From assembly GCF_017656155.1 (NCBI RefSeq), contig NZ_JACDOH010000011.1, forward strand, positions 1-64,000: 64,000 nucleotides of DNA, in the 5' to 3' direction. Numbering within the stretch: the first letter of the stretch is position 1; the number at the start of each line of letters is the position of its first letter. Of the stretch, positions 39,139 to 47,683 are shown piece by piece. This stretch comes from Thermosyntropha sp. (GTDB taxonomy: Bacteria > Bacillota > Syntrophomonadia > Syntrophomonadales > Syntrophomonadaceae). Below the pieces are notes generated by a model. The model was given only the letters and a program-made list of their open reading frames with translations, was not told the DNA's origin and made no database searches. The translations under genes were made by a program, and so were the position numbers.

Positions 39139-39942
39139 TCAATCTAAATTTATTCTCTCTACTCTGTCAATTACATCTCCGATAAGCCTTTTCCCCACCT
39201 CATAAAAAGAACTGTCATCACCGCTCACATAAAACTTATGTTCAGGTAAAATCCCAGAATCACTCAAAAGATCCTGGCCTTTTAAAATATCTTTCATCTC
39301 TTCAACTGTTTCCCAGGCGGGATCAACTAAGATTATTTTATCACCTATAAACTCCCGTATAACAGGAGTCAAAAACGGGTAATGGGTACAGCCCAAAACT
39401 AAAGTATCAATATTTCTTCGAAGAAGAGGGCTTATATATTCTTCTACTGCTTTTCTTGTCTCCTCTCCTTCCAATCTACCTGCTTCGATTAAAGGCACAA
39501 AACGGGGACAAGCAACTTCATATATATCCAGATGACAGTTAATTTCTTTTATATTCTTAGTATAAGCTAAGCTGTTAACCGTCGCCTGCGTAGCAATAAC
39601 CCCTATTTTCCCATTGCGGGTTAATCTGGCAGCCGACTTTGCCCCCGCTTTAACCACTCCTAAAATAGGAAAATCATATTCCTCTGTTATGCTTGGTAAT
39701 GTTACTGCCGAATGAGTGCCACAGGCTACTATTATAGCTTTAACATGTTTTTTTCTCATAAAATCTATGATACTGTAAGCATAACCGAACAGCTGATCTC
39801 TAGTTTTATCCCCATAAGGCAAGTGAGCTGTGTCCCCAAAATAAATAAAACTCTCTTGCGGCAATTTCTCTATGAGGGTTTTTACTACGGTAAGTCCTCC
39901 AATTCCTGAATCAAAAATCCCTATGGGCTTTAATTTATCCAC
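39139..39942 (-). CDS. murI: Glutamate racemase
   Basis: Makes D-glutamate for peptidoglycan. Its 267 residues carry IGIFDSGIGGLTVVK, FGDTAHLPYGDKT, VACGTHSAVTLP (the first catalytic region, with the catalytic Cys) and LGCTHYPFL with the second Cys. The open frame extends to 40026, but GTG at 39942 after AAAGAGGTG gives the normal N-terminus. It begins a nine-gene same-strand run through the phosphodiesterase. Confidence 0.96.
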   Translation of the reverse strand: MDKLKPIGIFDSGIGGLTVVKTLIEKLPQESFIYFGDTAHLPYGDKTRDQLFGYAYSIIDFMRKKHVKAIIVACGTHSAVTLPSITEEYDFPILGVVKAGAKSAARLTRNGKIGVIATQATVNSLAYTKNIKEINCHLDIYEVACPRFVPLIEAGRLEGEETRKAVEEYISPLLRRNIDTLVLGCTHYPFLTPVIREFIGDKIILVDPAWETVEEMKDILKGQDLLSDSGILPEHKFYVSGDDSSFYEVGKRLIGDVIDRVERINLD

Positions 39943-40097
39943 CCAAAAAACACCTCTTTTATTTTTATAACACAAAAAATAAAAAACTACGGCAAAATTA
40001 TCTGCAGAAAAGTAAAAATAAACCAAAAAATAAGCAATTCAATAAATAATTTATCATTTTTGCTAAATATATTCTATATAAACTTATTCTTTTATAT

Positions 40098-40124
40098 ACA
40101 AAAATACTCCCATAAAGGGAGCAT
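40098..40124 (-). terminator. Terminator after the gerM-like gene
   Basis: Minus strand GCTCCC-TTTAT-GGGAGT-ATTTTTGTAT forms a 6 bp stem and T-rich tail 3 bases after the stop codon at 40127. Confidence 0.75.
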
Positions 40125-40126
40125 CC

Positions 40127-40759
40127 TTAAAAATCATAATCCGGTTTTATAAACTCCGGCCATTTAACATAGCCGGCAATAGTATCAGTTTCCTTTCCTT
40201 CTATCCTTATTTTAACTTTGTCAATAGTGGGAAATTGAGCTAAGGTATTAACCAATGCATACACCATAAGTTTTTCTTCTTTAGCACTTTTAACTCTGGC
40301 AACTTCTGAGTTTAAATCTACTATACAAATACCGTTTGGCTTTACATTTATATCTAAAAGCTGGCTTCCTTCCGGAAAAACTTTGACGTACTTCGGATTA
40401 TCCGGTCCTTTTATAAGCTCCCCTACGGTTAAACGTGCAATGCCTTCTCTTCTTTCTATATCACGCATCTCTGCTACCAAACCGCTGCCATCTTCTTTGC
40501 CAAAATAAAGCTCAACCTGTATGTATTCTTTATCTTTATCTTCAACCTCCTGACTCTTTTTTTCACCCTCATACTTAAGTTCATTATCTTCTGTTTTCTG
40601 TTTAAGCTTTTCTAAAATATCACCTTTATAATCTTTTGATGAGGTTTTTATAAGCTCCTGCAAAGTTTTTACACTTTCTTCTCCTTTATATGAACATCCC
40701 CCGCTTATAAGACATATAGCTAAAACAGCCAATCCTATTATAAATATAAATTTCCTCAT
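40127..40759 (-). CDS. GerMN-domain lipoprotein
   Basis: Predicted lipoprotein of 210 residues: signal peptide ending in lipobox ISGGC (Cys about residue 22), a charged linker, and a GerMN domain (about 80-195, with LTVGELIKGPDNPKYVKVFPEGSQLLDINVKPNGICIVDLN). GerM-type proteins act in sporulation and germination of Bacillus; single-domain versions occur across Clostridia. It precedes the murI-rph run, echoing B. subtilis racE-gerM-rph. A TTGAGA-TATATA promoter can be drawn just upstream, with AAAGGAGG before the ATG. Confidence 0.88.
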   Translation of the reverse strand: MRKFIFIIGLAVLAICLISGGCSYKGEESVKTLQELIKTSSKDYKGDILEKLKQKTEDNELKYEGEKKSQEVEDKDKEYIQVELYFGKEDGSGLVAEMRDIERREGIARLTVGELIKGPDNPKYVKVFPEGSQLLDINVKPNGICIVDLNSEVARVKSAKEEKLMVYALVNTLAQFPTIDKVKIRIEGKETDTIAGYVKWPEFIKPDYDF

Positions 40760-40828
40760 ATACTAAAATCCTCCTTTTATATTCCTTATATAAAAATACT
40801 AAAAGGATTCTCAAAATATTCCTGCCAA

Positions 40829-40920
40829 AATAAAAAAGAGGCACCGTACGGTGCCCTTCATGAAGGAGGAGTTATTAAAGCAAACTACAGGTTGTCTAAA
40901 CACACAACGTTATTTTATTA
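40829..40920 (-). ncRNA. Candidate small RNA with own promoter and terminator
   Basis: Between the VWA gene and the gerM-like gene. On the minus strand TTGACA (40956-40951), an 18-base spacer and TACAAT (40932-40927) predict a start near 40920. A perfect GC hairpin GGCACCGTACGGTGCC (40855-40840) with TCTTTTTTATTTT ends it about 90 bases later. The RNA would contain CTCCTCCTTCATGAAGG, an anti-Shine-Dalgarno-like stretch. The hairpin may also terminate the upstream ChlI/VWA operon. Confidence 0.5.
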
Positions 40921-41000
40921 TCGTATATTGTATACCCTTTTATTGAACTATGTCAATAGAAAAAACTTACAACAGACATTTATGATACACATTTAATTTA

Positions 41001-42770
41001 TCAGGCCATATTTTTTCCTGCTAAAATAGCCTTTTTTTCATGTCTGACTATATTTATCAAATTATCCCGGTTGAGATCATTTACAAAATACAATATCCCT
41101 TCTGCTTTTTCAGCCACTTTCTCTAAAAAATACCGGTTAGACTCTACCCCTATGCATACAAATCTTATATTCTTATCTGCTATCATAGCAGCAGCCCTTA
41201 AAGTATCTGCCTTGGCATCCATAGTCCACAAAGGCACATTAGGCAAACCATCAGTGATTAATACTAAAAGCGGGTTTTTAATCCGGCTTTCTTCTATAAG
41301 TTTCAAAGCCTTTATTATCCCATGCGCCATAGGGGTTAAACCAGCCGGATTAATCGTAAATAATCCTTTCTTAAGTTCACTTTCCTTGCGGGTAAACGGC
41401 ACCACTACCCGACTGCTTTTTTCCTGGAAAGCAACCACCGCAACCTTATCTTTTCCGGTCAAAAGCAAATGCTGAGCCAAATAACAGGCAGCCTGCCTTT
41501 TTTCTCCCGCCATACTCCCTGAACTGTCTAAAAGCAAACAGACATTTACGGGAATATAATTTCTTTTCTGATAATAATGCAAATCCTCTTTTTTTATGGT
41601 AAAATGTTCGTCGCCCCTTAAAAACCCGTTCTTTTTAGCCTGCACGATACTTTCCGGTACTGCCAAATCCCCTGACCAGTTTCTGATATTATTTATCGTT
41701 TTGTTTCGGTTAATATATTCAATACGATGACTTTTAAAGTCAGCACTGCCCAGCCTGATAAATCTTCCGCTGCCTCCAGAAGGCATTTTGCGGATGCTCC
41801 TCCTAATTTCCGTTTCCAGTTCACATTTGTGGTTAATAACATATTCTTTAAGCTCCTTCCCTTTACGGGTTAAAATCTTCCCCGCCGGAGTATCTTTTAA
41901 AATCCCCAACTCCTCCAGCTGTTCCACATAATGCTCTACATCGCCCCATTTTTTCTTTTGCTGGTCCATTCCTTTGCGTTTAAAAATATTAGTAGAATAT
42001 GATTCCATAAATTCTTCAATTTCCTCTACTCCGCCAAACTTCTCCGCCAGCTTTACTATAAGCTGATTCACATTTTCTTTTTCCGGTAAAGCAGAAGCAT
42101 TCTGCCCCTTCAATTTTTTCCAGGGCAGTTTTATATATCCGGAAAAACTGTCTTCTTTCTGCTTTTGGGTTCCATGAACTATGTTTCTTACCTTGGCCAG
42201 CTTAACCTCAGAGGCAATTATTACCTCTTCTACTGCTTCGGCTATGACATATACCAAATAATACTCATCCCGGTTAAATCTAGCCAGAATATGGACATGG
42301 TCATAACCTTCCTCTCCGACCATAAAAGGACTTATATTTTCCTGCAGGAGATCATACAAAAGCCCTTTTCCCTGATTAGTTACGATATATATCTTATGGT
42401 TATAAGCCGATACCATCCTGTAAAGCTCATCTTCCGCATATTTAAGCTGGGGATCCCGGGTCAAAAAGTAATTACATATGCCGTGGTAAATTGCCCGTGC
42501 AACATCATCAGGATAAATTTCCCCCGGCTTATGGTATACATCAATATGAACTACCTGGTCTTCATCTACAAAATCCAAATAAGTTTTTCCAGCATCCCGG
42601 TTAGTCAAAATTTTTATCTGTCCTTTAATCTTTTTTTCCGGCATACGGGCATGAGCCTTGCGGCTTACAACTACGCTTTCTCCCAGCCTTACTCCCTGAT
42701 TTTGTCCCAGATAAAGGCTTAAATAATTGCCGACAGAAGTAGCATTATCTATATGGACATTCTCCGGCAT
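41001..42770 (-). CDS. VWA-domain protein, magnesium-chelatase ChlD-like
   Basis: Cytosolic protein of 589 residues. The N-terminal half is unfamiliar (an alpha/beta region followed by charged helices) and the C-terminal 190 residues form a von Willebrand A domain. MIDAS residues are visible as DSSGSMAG, TPMAHG and ITDGLPN. It resembles the D subunit that works with a ChlI-type AAA+ ATPase, encoded 13 bases upstream. No porphyrin biosynthesis genes are near, so metal chelation is doubtful; a MoxR-VWA-like chaperone role is the alternative. Confidence 0.82.
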   Translation of the reverse strand: MPENVHIDNATSVGNYLSLYLGQNQGVRLGESVVVSRKAHARMPEKKIKGQIKILTNRDAGKTYLDFVDEDQVVHIDVYHKPGEIYPDDVARAIYHGICNYFLTRDPQLKYAEDELYRMVSAYNHKIYIVTNQGKGLLYDLLQENISPFMVGEEGYDHVHILARFNRDEYYLVYVIAEAVEEVIIASEVKLAKVRNIVHGTQKQKEDSFSGYIKLPWKKLKGQNASALPEKENVNQLIVKLAEKFGGVEEIEEFMESYSTNIFKRKGMDQQKKKWGDVEHYVEQLEELGILKDTPAGKILTRKGKELKEYVINHKCELETEIRRSIRKMPSGGSGRFIRLGSADFKSHRIEYINRNKTINNIRNWSGDLAVPESIVQAKKNGFLRGDEHFTIKKEDLHYYQKRNYIPVNVCLLLDSSGSMAGEKRQAACYLAQHLLLTGKDKVAVVAFQEKSSRVVVPFTRKESELKKGLFTINPAGLTPMAHGIIKALKLIEESRIKNPLLVLITDGLPNVPLWTMDAKADTLRAAAMIADKNIRFVCIGVESNRYFLEKVAEKAEGILYFVNDLNRDNLINIVRHEKKAILAGKNMA

Positions 42771-42783
42771 TCAAAGCCCCCCT

Positions 42784-44004
42784 TTAAAAATCGCTCGGGG
42801 TTAAGGTCTTTTCCGTATTTATAAGCTCACTTCGCTCCATATCCTTCAAAGGCCTGGCTGTATGCTGAAAGTAATCATTATCAATTTCTTCCGCCTTTTT
42901 CCGGTTTTTACGCCCTTTAAAATTCAGAATCCCATCTCGGACCCCCCGGGCATCAACCTCATTCATAAGCCTTACCAGGGCATCTCCATCAATCCGATGC
43001 TTGAGAACCAAAGGTATCATATAAGTAACATCATTTATAACCGGATTATTGCGGCCTTTTATAATACTGTGCAGAACAGCCCCCTGCTGCATAGCTTCAA
43101 TTGCGCGTATGCTTTCCAGATTATGTTTAATGTAAAGCCGGGCAATAAAATTGCGCAAAAAATCCGGTAAGTCGGTTTTCATGTATATTTCCGCCCACTT
43201 TATTATATTTTGCCTATATTTGTCATTCTGCACCGCATCAGAGTCAGCAACTTTTTGTTCTTTATTATTCTTTTTAAATCTTCCGCAATGTGAATTTTCC
43301 CTTAAAATATTAGCCAGTATATCAGCCGAATTCGGACGCCCCATATAGCAAACCATATCAAAGCGGTCAGAAAGCTGCCTTCTTATCTCTTCCAACGGTC
43401 CCGGTTCTTCATCAGGATTAGAAGCTGCCCATACGGAAACGCTTACCGGAATCTCCACAATCGGAAGCCCGGCTTCTTCTATCTGAATATGGCCCGGCTT
43501 ATTTCCCATAACATCCAGAAGTATATCCGTTATCTCCGGCGAAGTATCGGCAAGGCGGTTTATCTCATCAACAAAAATTATCCCGCGATGAGCCTGGGGA
43601 ATAAGTCCCGGTAAAAGCCGGGCTTCTGGATGAGCAGGATCAGTAAGCTGGCTTAAATCAATGCTTCCGGCAACCGTACCAACCTTGGCGGAATGAGAAA
43701 TTTCCAGAAAAGGCATAGGTATTTCTTCCGTCCCGATCGCAGCGATTTCTTCTTCTGACATATTTTTATGCTGGGGACAATGTGGATCTTGGGGATCACA
43801 ATTATAAATACATCCTTTAATACGAGTGATGTTGGGCAGTATATCCCTGGCTGCACGCATTATAGTGGTTTTCCCCGTTCCCCTGAGTCCCTCAGCATGA
43901 ATATGCAAGGGCACCCCGGCATAAGTTGAAACTATCGACATTAAAACCATGTCGAACAAAGCTTCATTCCCTTCATATCTTTCCAACCGGTAAAATGGTA
44001 TCAT
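42784..44004 (-). CDS. AAA+ ATPase, magnesium-chelatase ChlI-like
   Basis: AAA+ ATPase of 406 residues with Walker A GLRGTGKTTIM, Walker B GIIFVDEINRL and SVWAASNPDEE. The insertion CIYNCDPQDPHCPQH is typical of ChlI/BchI. C-terminal lid helices follow. It pairs with the VWA gene downstream. ATG start, GGGGGGAA upstream. Biological target unknown. The 430-base upstream region contains a 10 bp inverted repeat at 44037-44080 and may be the regulatory region. Confidence 0.86.
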   Translation of the reverse strand: MIPFYRLERYEGNEALFDMVLMSIVSTYAGVPLHIHAEGLRGTGKTTIMRAARDILPNITRIKGCIYNCDPQDPHCPQHKNMSEEEIAAIGTEEIPMPFLEISHSAKVGTVAGSIDLSQLTDPAHPEARLLPGLIPQAHRGIIFVDEINRLADTSPEITDILLDVMGNKPGHIQIEEAGLPIVEIPVSVSVWAASNPDEEPGPLEEIRRQLSDRFDMVCYMGRPNSADILANILRENSHCGRFKKNNKEQKVADSDAVQNDKYRQNIIKWAEIYMKTDLPDFLRNFIARLYIKHNLESIRAIEAMQQGAVLHSIIKGRNNPVINDVTYMIPLVLKHRIDGDALVRLMNEVDARGVRDGILNFKGRKNRKKAEEIDNDYFQHTARPLKDMERSELINTEKTLTPSDF

Positions 44005-44434
44005 CAGGCATTCCCCCCTCGAAGAGCTTCCAGTTCTTATAGGGTTGTAAGTTTTGTTCTATTTTAGCAAAACCCTATAATTTAAAACTAATCCAAGTCA
44101 ATATTATATTTTCCCTATCCTCCTTTAACCAACATCTTCCGCCCCTATTTTTCTTTTTTTACTATATAGCATTTTGTGATTTTTTTCTCTATTTTGGTAA
44201 TAATCGGTCGGCAATAAAGGATATTTTGCCCTACCTTGTTATTTTAGTAACAAAATTATGCCATAAGCTGCTGTAAAACAAAAAAGGGGGCATAAAAACC
44301 GCTGCTCCCTTCTATTCATAACAAAAACAATAACAAAAGAGCATCTTTTACTTTTTTTATATTTTCTGCCTGTTTAGCAGAAAATACAGTATAATTTGCA
44401 GGTTTAGCAGTATATTTATGACCATGTATACAAA
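44005..44434. other. Intergenic region upstream of the ChlI-like gene
   Basis: Holds no convincing gene. It contains an inverted repeat TTATAGGGTT (44037-44046) / AACCCTATAA (44071-44080) with inner TTTTG/CAAAA pairing, a weak terminator-like hairpin with T-run near 44282-44312 for the LytTR gene (minus strand), and two identical GTTTAGCAG elements 30 bases apart (44372-44380 and 44402-44410). A -35/-10-like TTGACT...TATAGG on the minus strand near 44075-44100 overlaps the inverted repeat. Confidence 0.5.
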
Positions 44435-45220
44435 TCATTGTATTCCCATCCTCTGCCTTAAAATTTTGGCCCTGGCCCGACTCAGTATAATATTTTTATC
44501 ACTGTCCTCCAGCTTTAATACATAAGATCCCTCGCCAAAACTAACAATTTCCTTAACATAATTCAGATTAACAATAAAAGCCTGATGAGCCCTAAAAAAA
44601 TAGGCACCGTCGAGTTTCTCCTCGAGTTCTCCTAAAGTATAATTACTCAAATAAGCTTGTTTTTTTGTAAATATATACGCCTTTCTACCCTGGCTCTCAC
44701 AGTAAATTATATCTCCTTGCGGTATAAGGGTTATTTTACCCTTTTCCCTTATAGGGAGCTTGTTGGCATAAACCTCATGATCTTTATACCTCTCCAGCAT
44801 AAAATCTATTCGTTCTTTCAATCTATTTCTAACCAGCTCGTTGATAACATCCTTATGGGCTATCTGGTATTTTGCGCGATCAATAGTCTTGCGAATTCGG
44901 TTTTGTTCAATAGGCTTTACTATATAATCCAGGGCTCCAAGCTCATAAGCCTCTACTGCCATTTCCCTCTTTGCCGTAACAAAAGCAAACAAAGGCGGAT
45001 CTTTTAAAGATTTAAGCTTAACGGCCGTTTCCATACCTCCCATTTCAGGCATAGTTATATCCAAAAAAACCAAATCTACTTTTTTTTCTTGACAAAGAAG
45101 CAAAGCCTCCAGGCCATGTACAGCTTCTCCAACTATTTCCACATCATTAAGCTGTTCCAAAACATACCTTAGAACTATGCGTTCACGCTGGTCATCATCT
45201 ACAATCAAGACTTTTATCAT
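44435..45220 (-). CDS. LytTR-family response regulator
   Basis: Two-domain cytosolic regulator of about 261 residues: a receiver domain with VLIVDDDQRE and phospho-acceptor Asp in LVFLDITMPEMGG, and a C-terminal LytTR DNA-binding domain (about 155-258: IIYCESQGRKAYIFT, FFRAHQAFIVNLNYVKEI). ATG at 45220 after AGGGG; an upstream codon gives a longer frame without support. No histidine kinase gene is adjacent, so its partner is elsewhere. LytTR proteins bind direct repeats; see 44372-44410. Confidence 0.92.
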   Translation of the reverse strand: MIKVLIVDDDQRERIVLRYVLEQLNDVEIVGEAVHGLEALLLCQEKKVDLVFLDITMPEMGGMETAVKLKSLKDPPLFAFVTAKREMAVEAYELGALDYIVKPIEQNRIRKTIDRAKYQIAHKDVINELVRNRLKERIDFMLERYKDHEVYANKLPIREKGKITLIPQGDIIYCESQGRKAYIFTKKQAYLSNYTLGELEEKLDGAYFFRAHQAFIVNLNYVKEIVSFGEGSYVLKLEDSDKNIILSRARAKILRQRMGIQ

Positions 45221-45293
45221 AAAAAAATAACCCCTGCATAAAATTCGCAATTTTTATTATATTTCGTCATATTGTTCTTTTTTTATTTTTTAA

Positions 45294-45304
45294 TATGATA
45301 TAAT
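45294..45304 (+). promoter_or_regulatory. Extended -10 promoter element for the radical SAM gene
   Basis: TATGATATAAT (TGnTATAAT type) on the plus strand, about 115 bases before the radical SAM start, within an AT-rich divergent region. The -35 is poor. Confidence 0.4.
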
Positions 45305-45418
45305 TTATTTCCAAGCAAAACAACTTTTTTACAACTATTTTTCTGATTATTTCACCGTAAAATCCCTTTAAACCTAAAAGCTCATCTGCTATCCTAACTT
45401 AAAAAGGAGGAATTTAAA

Positions 45419-46294
45419 ATGCGTTATGAAGGCACTGTTTATAGACCTCCCAGCGAAGCGGGCAGCCTTCTAATTCAGGCTACCATAGGCTGTCCTCACA
45501 ACAAATGTACTTTCTGTGCAATGTATAAAAACACTAAATTTCGGGTTCGACCGGTAGAAGAAATTAAAGAAGATCTGCTCTCCGCCCGTCAATATTATGG
45601 TGATATTGTAGAATCCATCTTTTTTCCTGACGGCAATACAATAGTAATGAAAACCGAACAATTAATTGAAATATTCAGCTATGCCCATGAATTATTTTCC
45701 CGTCTCAAACGCATAACCGTCTATGGTTCTGCCCGTTTTGTAGATAAAAAAAGCGAACAGGAGCTTAAGGCTTTACACCAGGCCGGTTTAACCCGAGTTC
45801 ACACCGGTATGGAAAGCGGAGACAATACTGTTTTAGAAAAAATACGCAAAGGAACTACATCCGAGCAGATTATAAGGGCAGGATTAAAACTTAAATCAGC
45901 CGGTATAGAAGTAAGCGAATATTATTTAGTCGGCATAGGGGGAAAAGATTTAAGCCATGAACATGCAGTAAACAGTGCTAAAACCTTAAATGCTTTCAGT
46001 CCCGAATTTATAAGGCTCCGCACCTATATTCCGGTGCCTTTTACCCCTCTTTATGATGATTACACAAAAGGCAAATTTAAACTCTTAAGCCCTCATGAAG
46101 CTTTGAGGGAGGTCTATCAATTCATTGAAAACTTAGAATGTAAGGGAAGCATGGTTTTAAGCGACCATGTCTCCAATTACTGGAATGTTCACGGCAAAAT
46201 TCCCGATAAAAAAGATAAAATGTTAAAAGAAATCGAATATGCTCTGACTATCGATGAAAGTAAATTTCGTCCACCTCATATAGGTAGGTTGTAG
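45419..46294 (+). CDS. Radical SAM protein
   Basis: Cytosolic protein of 291 residues with the cluster motif CPHNKCTFCAMYK (CxxxxCxxC spacing as written: C-PHNK-C-TF-C), TVYGSARFVDKKS, GMESGDNTVLEKIRKGTT and YYLVGIGG, which are radical SAM barrel features of the Elp3/B12-independent type. Note the first gap is four residues, not the canonical three. It is similar to uncharacterised oxidoreductases common in Clostridia. AAAAAGGAGG ribosome site. Substrate unknown. Convergent with degV, 5 bases between stops. Confidence 0.85.
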   Translation: MRYEGTVYRPPSEAGSLLIQATIGCPHNKCTFCAMYKNTKFRVRPVEEIKEDLLSARQYYGDIVESIFFPDGNTIVMKTEQLIEIFSYAHELFSRLKRITVYGSARFVDKKSEQELKALHQAGLTRVHTGMESGDNTVLEKIRKGTTSEQIIRAGLKLKSAGIEVSEYYLVGIGGKDLSHEHAVNSAKTLNAFSPEFIRLRTYIPVPFTPLYDDYTKGKFKLLSPHEALREVYQFIENLECKGSMVLSDHVSNYWNVHGKIPDKKDKMLKEIEYALTIDESKFRPPHIGRL

Positions 46295-46299
46295 AAGAG

Positions 46300-47142
46300 T
46301 TAAAAATTTATCATCAAACCGCCTTCTCCCGCATAAGTTCCCACTGTAGCGCTCATATCTGATATTATAATCTGTGCGGGATTAAAGCGGTTTTTTATTT
46401 CTGAAGCCAGCAGTTTAGCCTCTTCTAAACAATTGACATGGCTTATCCCCACTATTTTTTCACTCATTTTATTTCCTGCTATTTCTTCAGTCATATCAAC
46501 TATTCTCTTGATAGCCCTTTTTCTTCCCCTTACCTTTTCCACTATCTCGGGAACTCCTTTCTCATTTCCCCTTAAAATAGGCTTTATATGCAAAAAATCA
46601 GCCGCTAATCCTTCTAGTTTGCTAAGCCTGCCGCCTTTCACCACATTTTCCAGGGTATCAAGCGTAAAAATTACTTCTCTTTCCTTCCTTATTTCATTTA
46701 ACCTTTTTATTATCCCTTCCAAGCCTATGCCTTTAGCCGCCATCTGAGCTGCCTTAACTGCCATTATTCCAGTCCCTAAAGAAGCAGTTAAACTGTCAAA
46801 AATTTTTATTTTATTGCTGTCAATCATTTTTTTAGCAAGACAAGCAGTATGATAAGTGCTGCTAAGGCCTGAAGATATACTTACAAAAATTACTTCTCCT
46901 GCCTCCTTAAGTCCTTTTTCAAAATATTCCATCAAAGTCTTAGGGTCAGGTGCAGATGTTTTAGGAAGGGTTTTAAATTTTCGCATTTTTTCTACAAAAA
47001 CATCAGGAGAAAGTTCAAAACGGTCGAGATAGTTTTCCCCATTGGCAAAAGTTACTTTTAAAGGAACCATTTTTATGCCGTATTTCTTCAATTCCTCATC
47101 AGGCAAATCGCATGAAGTATCTGTAATTATCCTCAAAGCCAC
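46300..47142 (-). CDS. DegV family fatty-acid-binding protein
   Basis: Cytosolic DegV/FakB-type protein of 280 residues that binds a fatty acid, presumably for phosphorylation by a FakA kinase (not in window). Features are RIITDTSCDLPDEELKKYGI, KTSAPDPKTLMEYFEKGLK, SISSGLSSTYHTA, the C-terminal arginine-rich VRGRKRAIKRIV and SATVGTYAGEGGLMI. It is co-oriented with and 5 bases after the DUF1285-like gene. Confidence 0.93.
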   Translation of the reverse strand: MALRIITDTSCDLPDEELKKYGIKMVPLKVTFANGENYLDRFELSPDVFVEKMRKFKTLPKTSAPDPKTLMEYFEKGLKEAGEVIFVSISSGLSSTYHTACLAKKMIDSNKIKIFDSLTASLGTGIMAVKAAQMAAKGIGLEGIIKRLNEIRKEREVIFTLDTLENVVKGGRLSKLEGLAADFLHIKPILRGNEKGVPEIVEKVRGRKRAIKRIVDMTEEIAGNKMSEKIVGISHVNCLEEAKLLASEIKNRFNPAQIIISDMSATVGTYAGEGGLMINF

Positions 47143-47147
47143 TTTTT

Positions 47148-47576
47148 TTACCCCTCTTTCTGTTTTTTTATCCCTGGGGGAACTATATAAACTTCATCTC
47201 CCCTGAAATCAAAATAGTCGCTTAATTTCCAGTATACACCTCGGCTCAAGCGGGTATCCCCTTCCCACTTGAAACTTATATAAGGGACATCTCCTTTAAA
47301 GCTGATTTTCATTTCTTTATCCAAAATCATCTCCTGCAGATCATGAAAAATCAGTTTAAACCTACCATTCTCATCTTCGGTTATTCCTACCGCATAAAAA
47401 GGAACATCTTCCACTATTAGCGGATTTCTTTCCTGTCCCATTTCTATATAGTAATTTCCCTCTTCATCTCTCTTTATATGGCTGGCTAAAATATTTAATA
47501 TATTGCGTCTGAACATCTCTGCTTGCCCAAAATACCACTTGCCATCCTTACGAATAGTTATAGTCTGTAATTCCAT
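47148..47576 (-). CDS. DUF1285-like protein
   Basis: Cytosolic protein of 142 residues: IRKDGKWYFGQAEMFRRNILNILASHI, then YYIEMGQERNPLIVEDVPFYAVGI. This pattern matches DUF1285 (Ile-x-Asp-Gly-x-Trp start and VED.PF..V block). Function of the family is unknown. It precedes degV by 5 bases, so a shared transcript is likely. Confidence 0.65.
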   Translation of the reverse strand: MELQTITIRKDGKWYFGQAEMFRRNILNILASHIKRDEEGNYYIEMGQERNPLIVEDVPFYAVGITEDENGRFKLIFHDLQEMILDKEMKISFKGDVPYISFKWEGDTRLSRGVYWKLSDYFDFRGDEVYIVPPGIKKQKEG

Positions 47577-47633
47577 CCTTCTACCCCCTGTTATAATCTT
47601 TTCCCATTTTTTTTATAGCTTACATCACCATCA

Positions 47634-47672
47634 AAAAAAGGTAAAGCCTGTTTAAGACTTTACCTTTTTCTC
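47634..47672 (-). terminator. Terminator after the aminotransferase-reductase gene
   Basis: Minus strand AAAAAGGTAAAG...CTTTACCTTTTT, a 12 bp stem with T-run, 12 bases past the stop codon at 47684. It makes the fusion gene monocistronic. Confidence 0.88.
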
Positions 47673-47683
47673 AGTTTTCACGG

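Noticed and set aside
40857-40947. 28-codon plus-strand frame beginning ATGAAGGAGGAG
   Set aside because: No ribosome site of its own; the AAGGAGG is within the frame, and the minus-strand promoter and terminator explain the region better.
42784-44004. Magnesium chelatase for chlorophyll synthesis
   Set aside because: No chlH or porphyrin genes; the ChlI/ChlD-like pair is common in non-phototrophic Clostridia.
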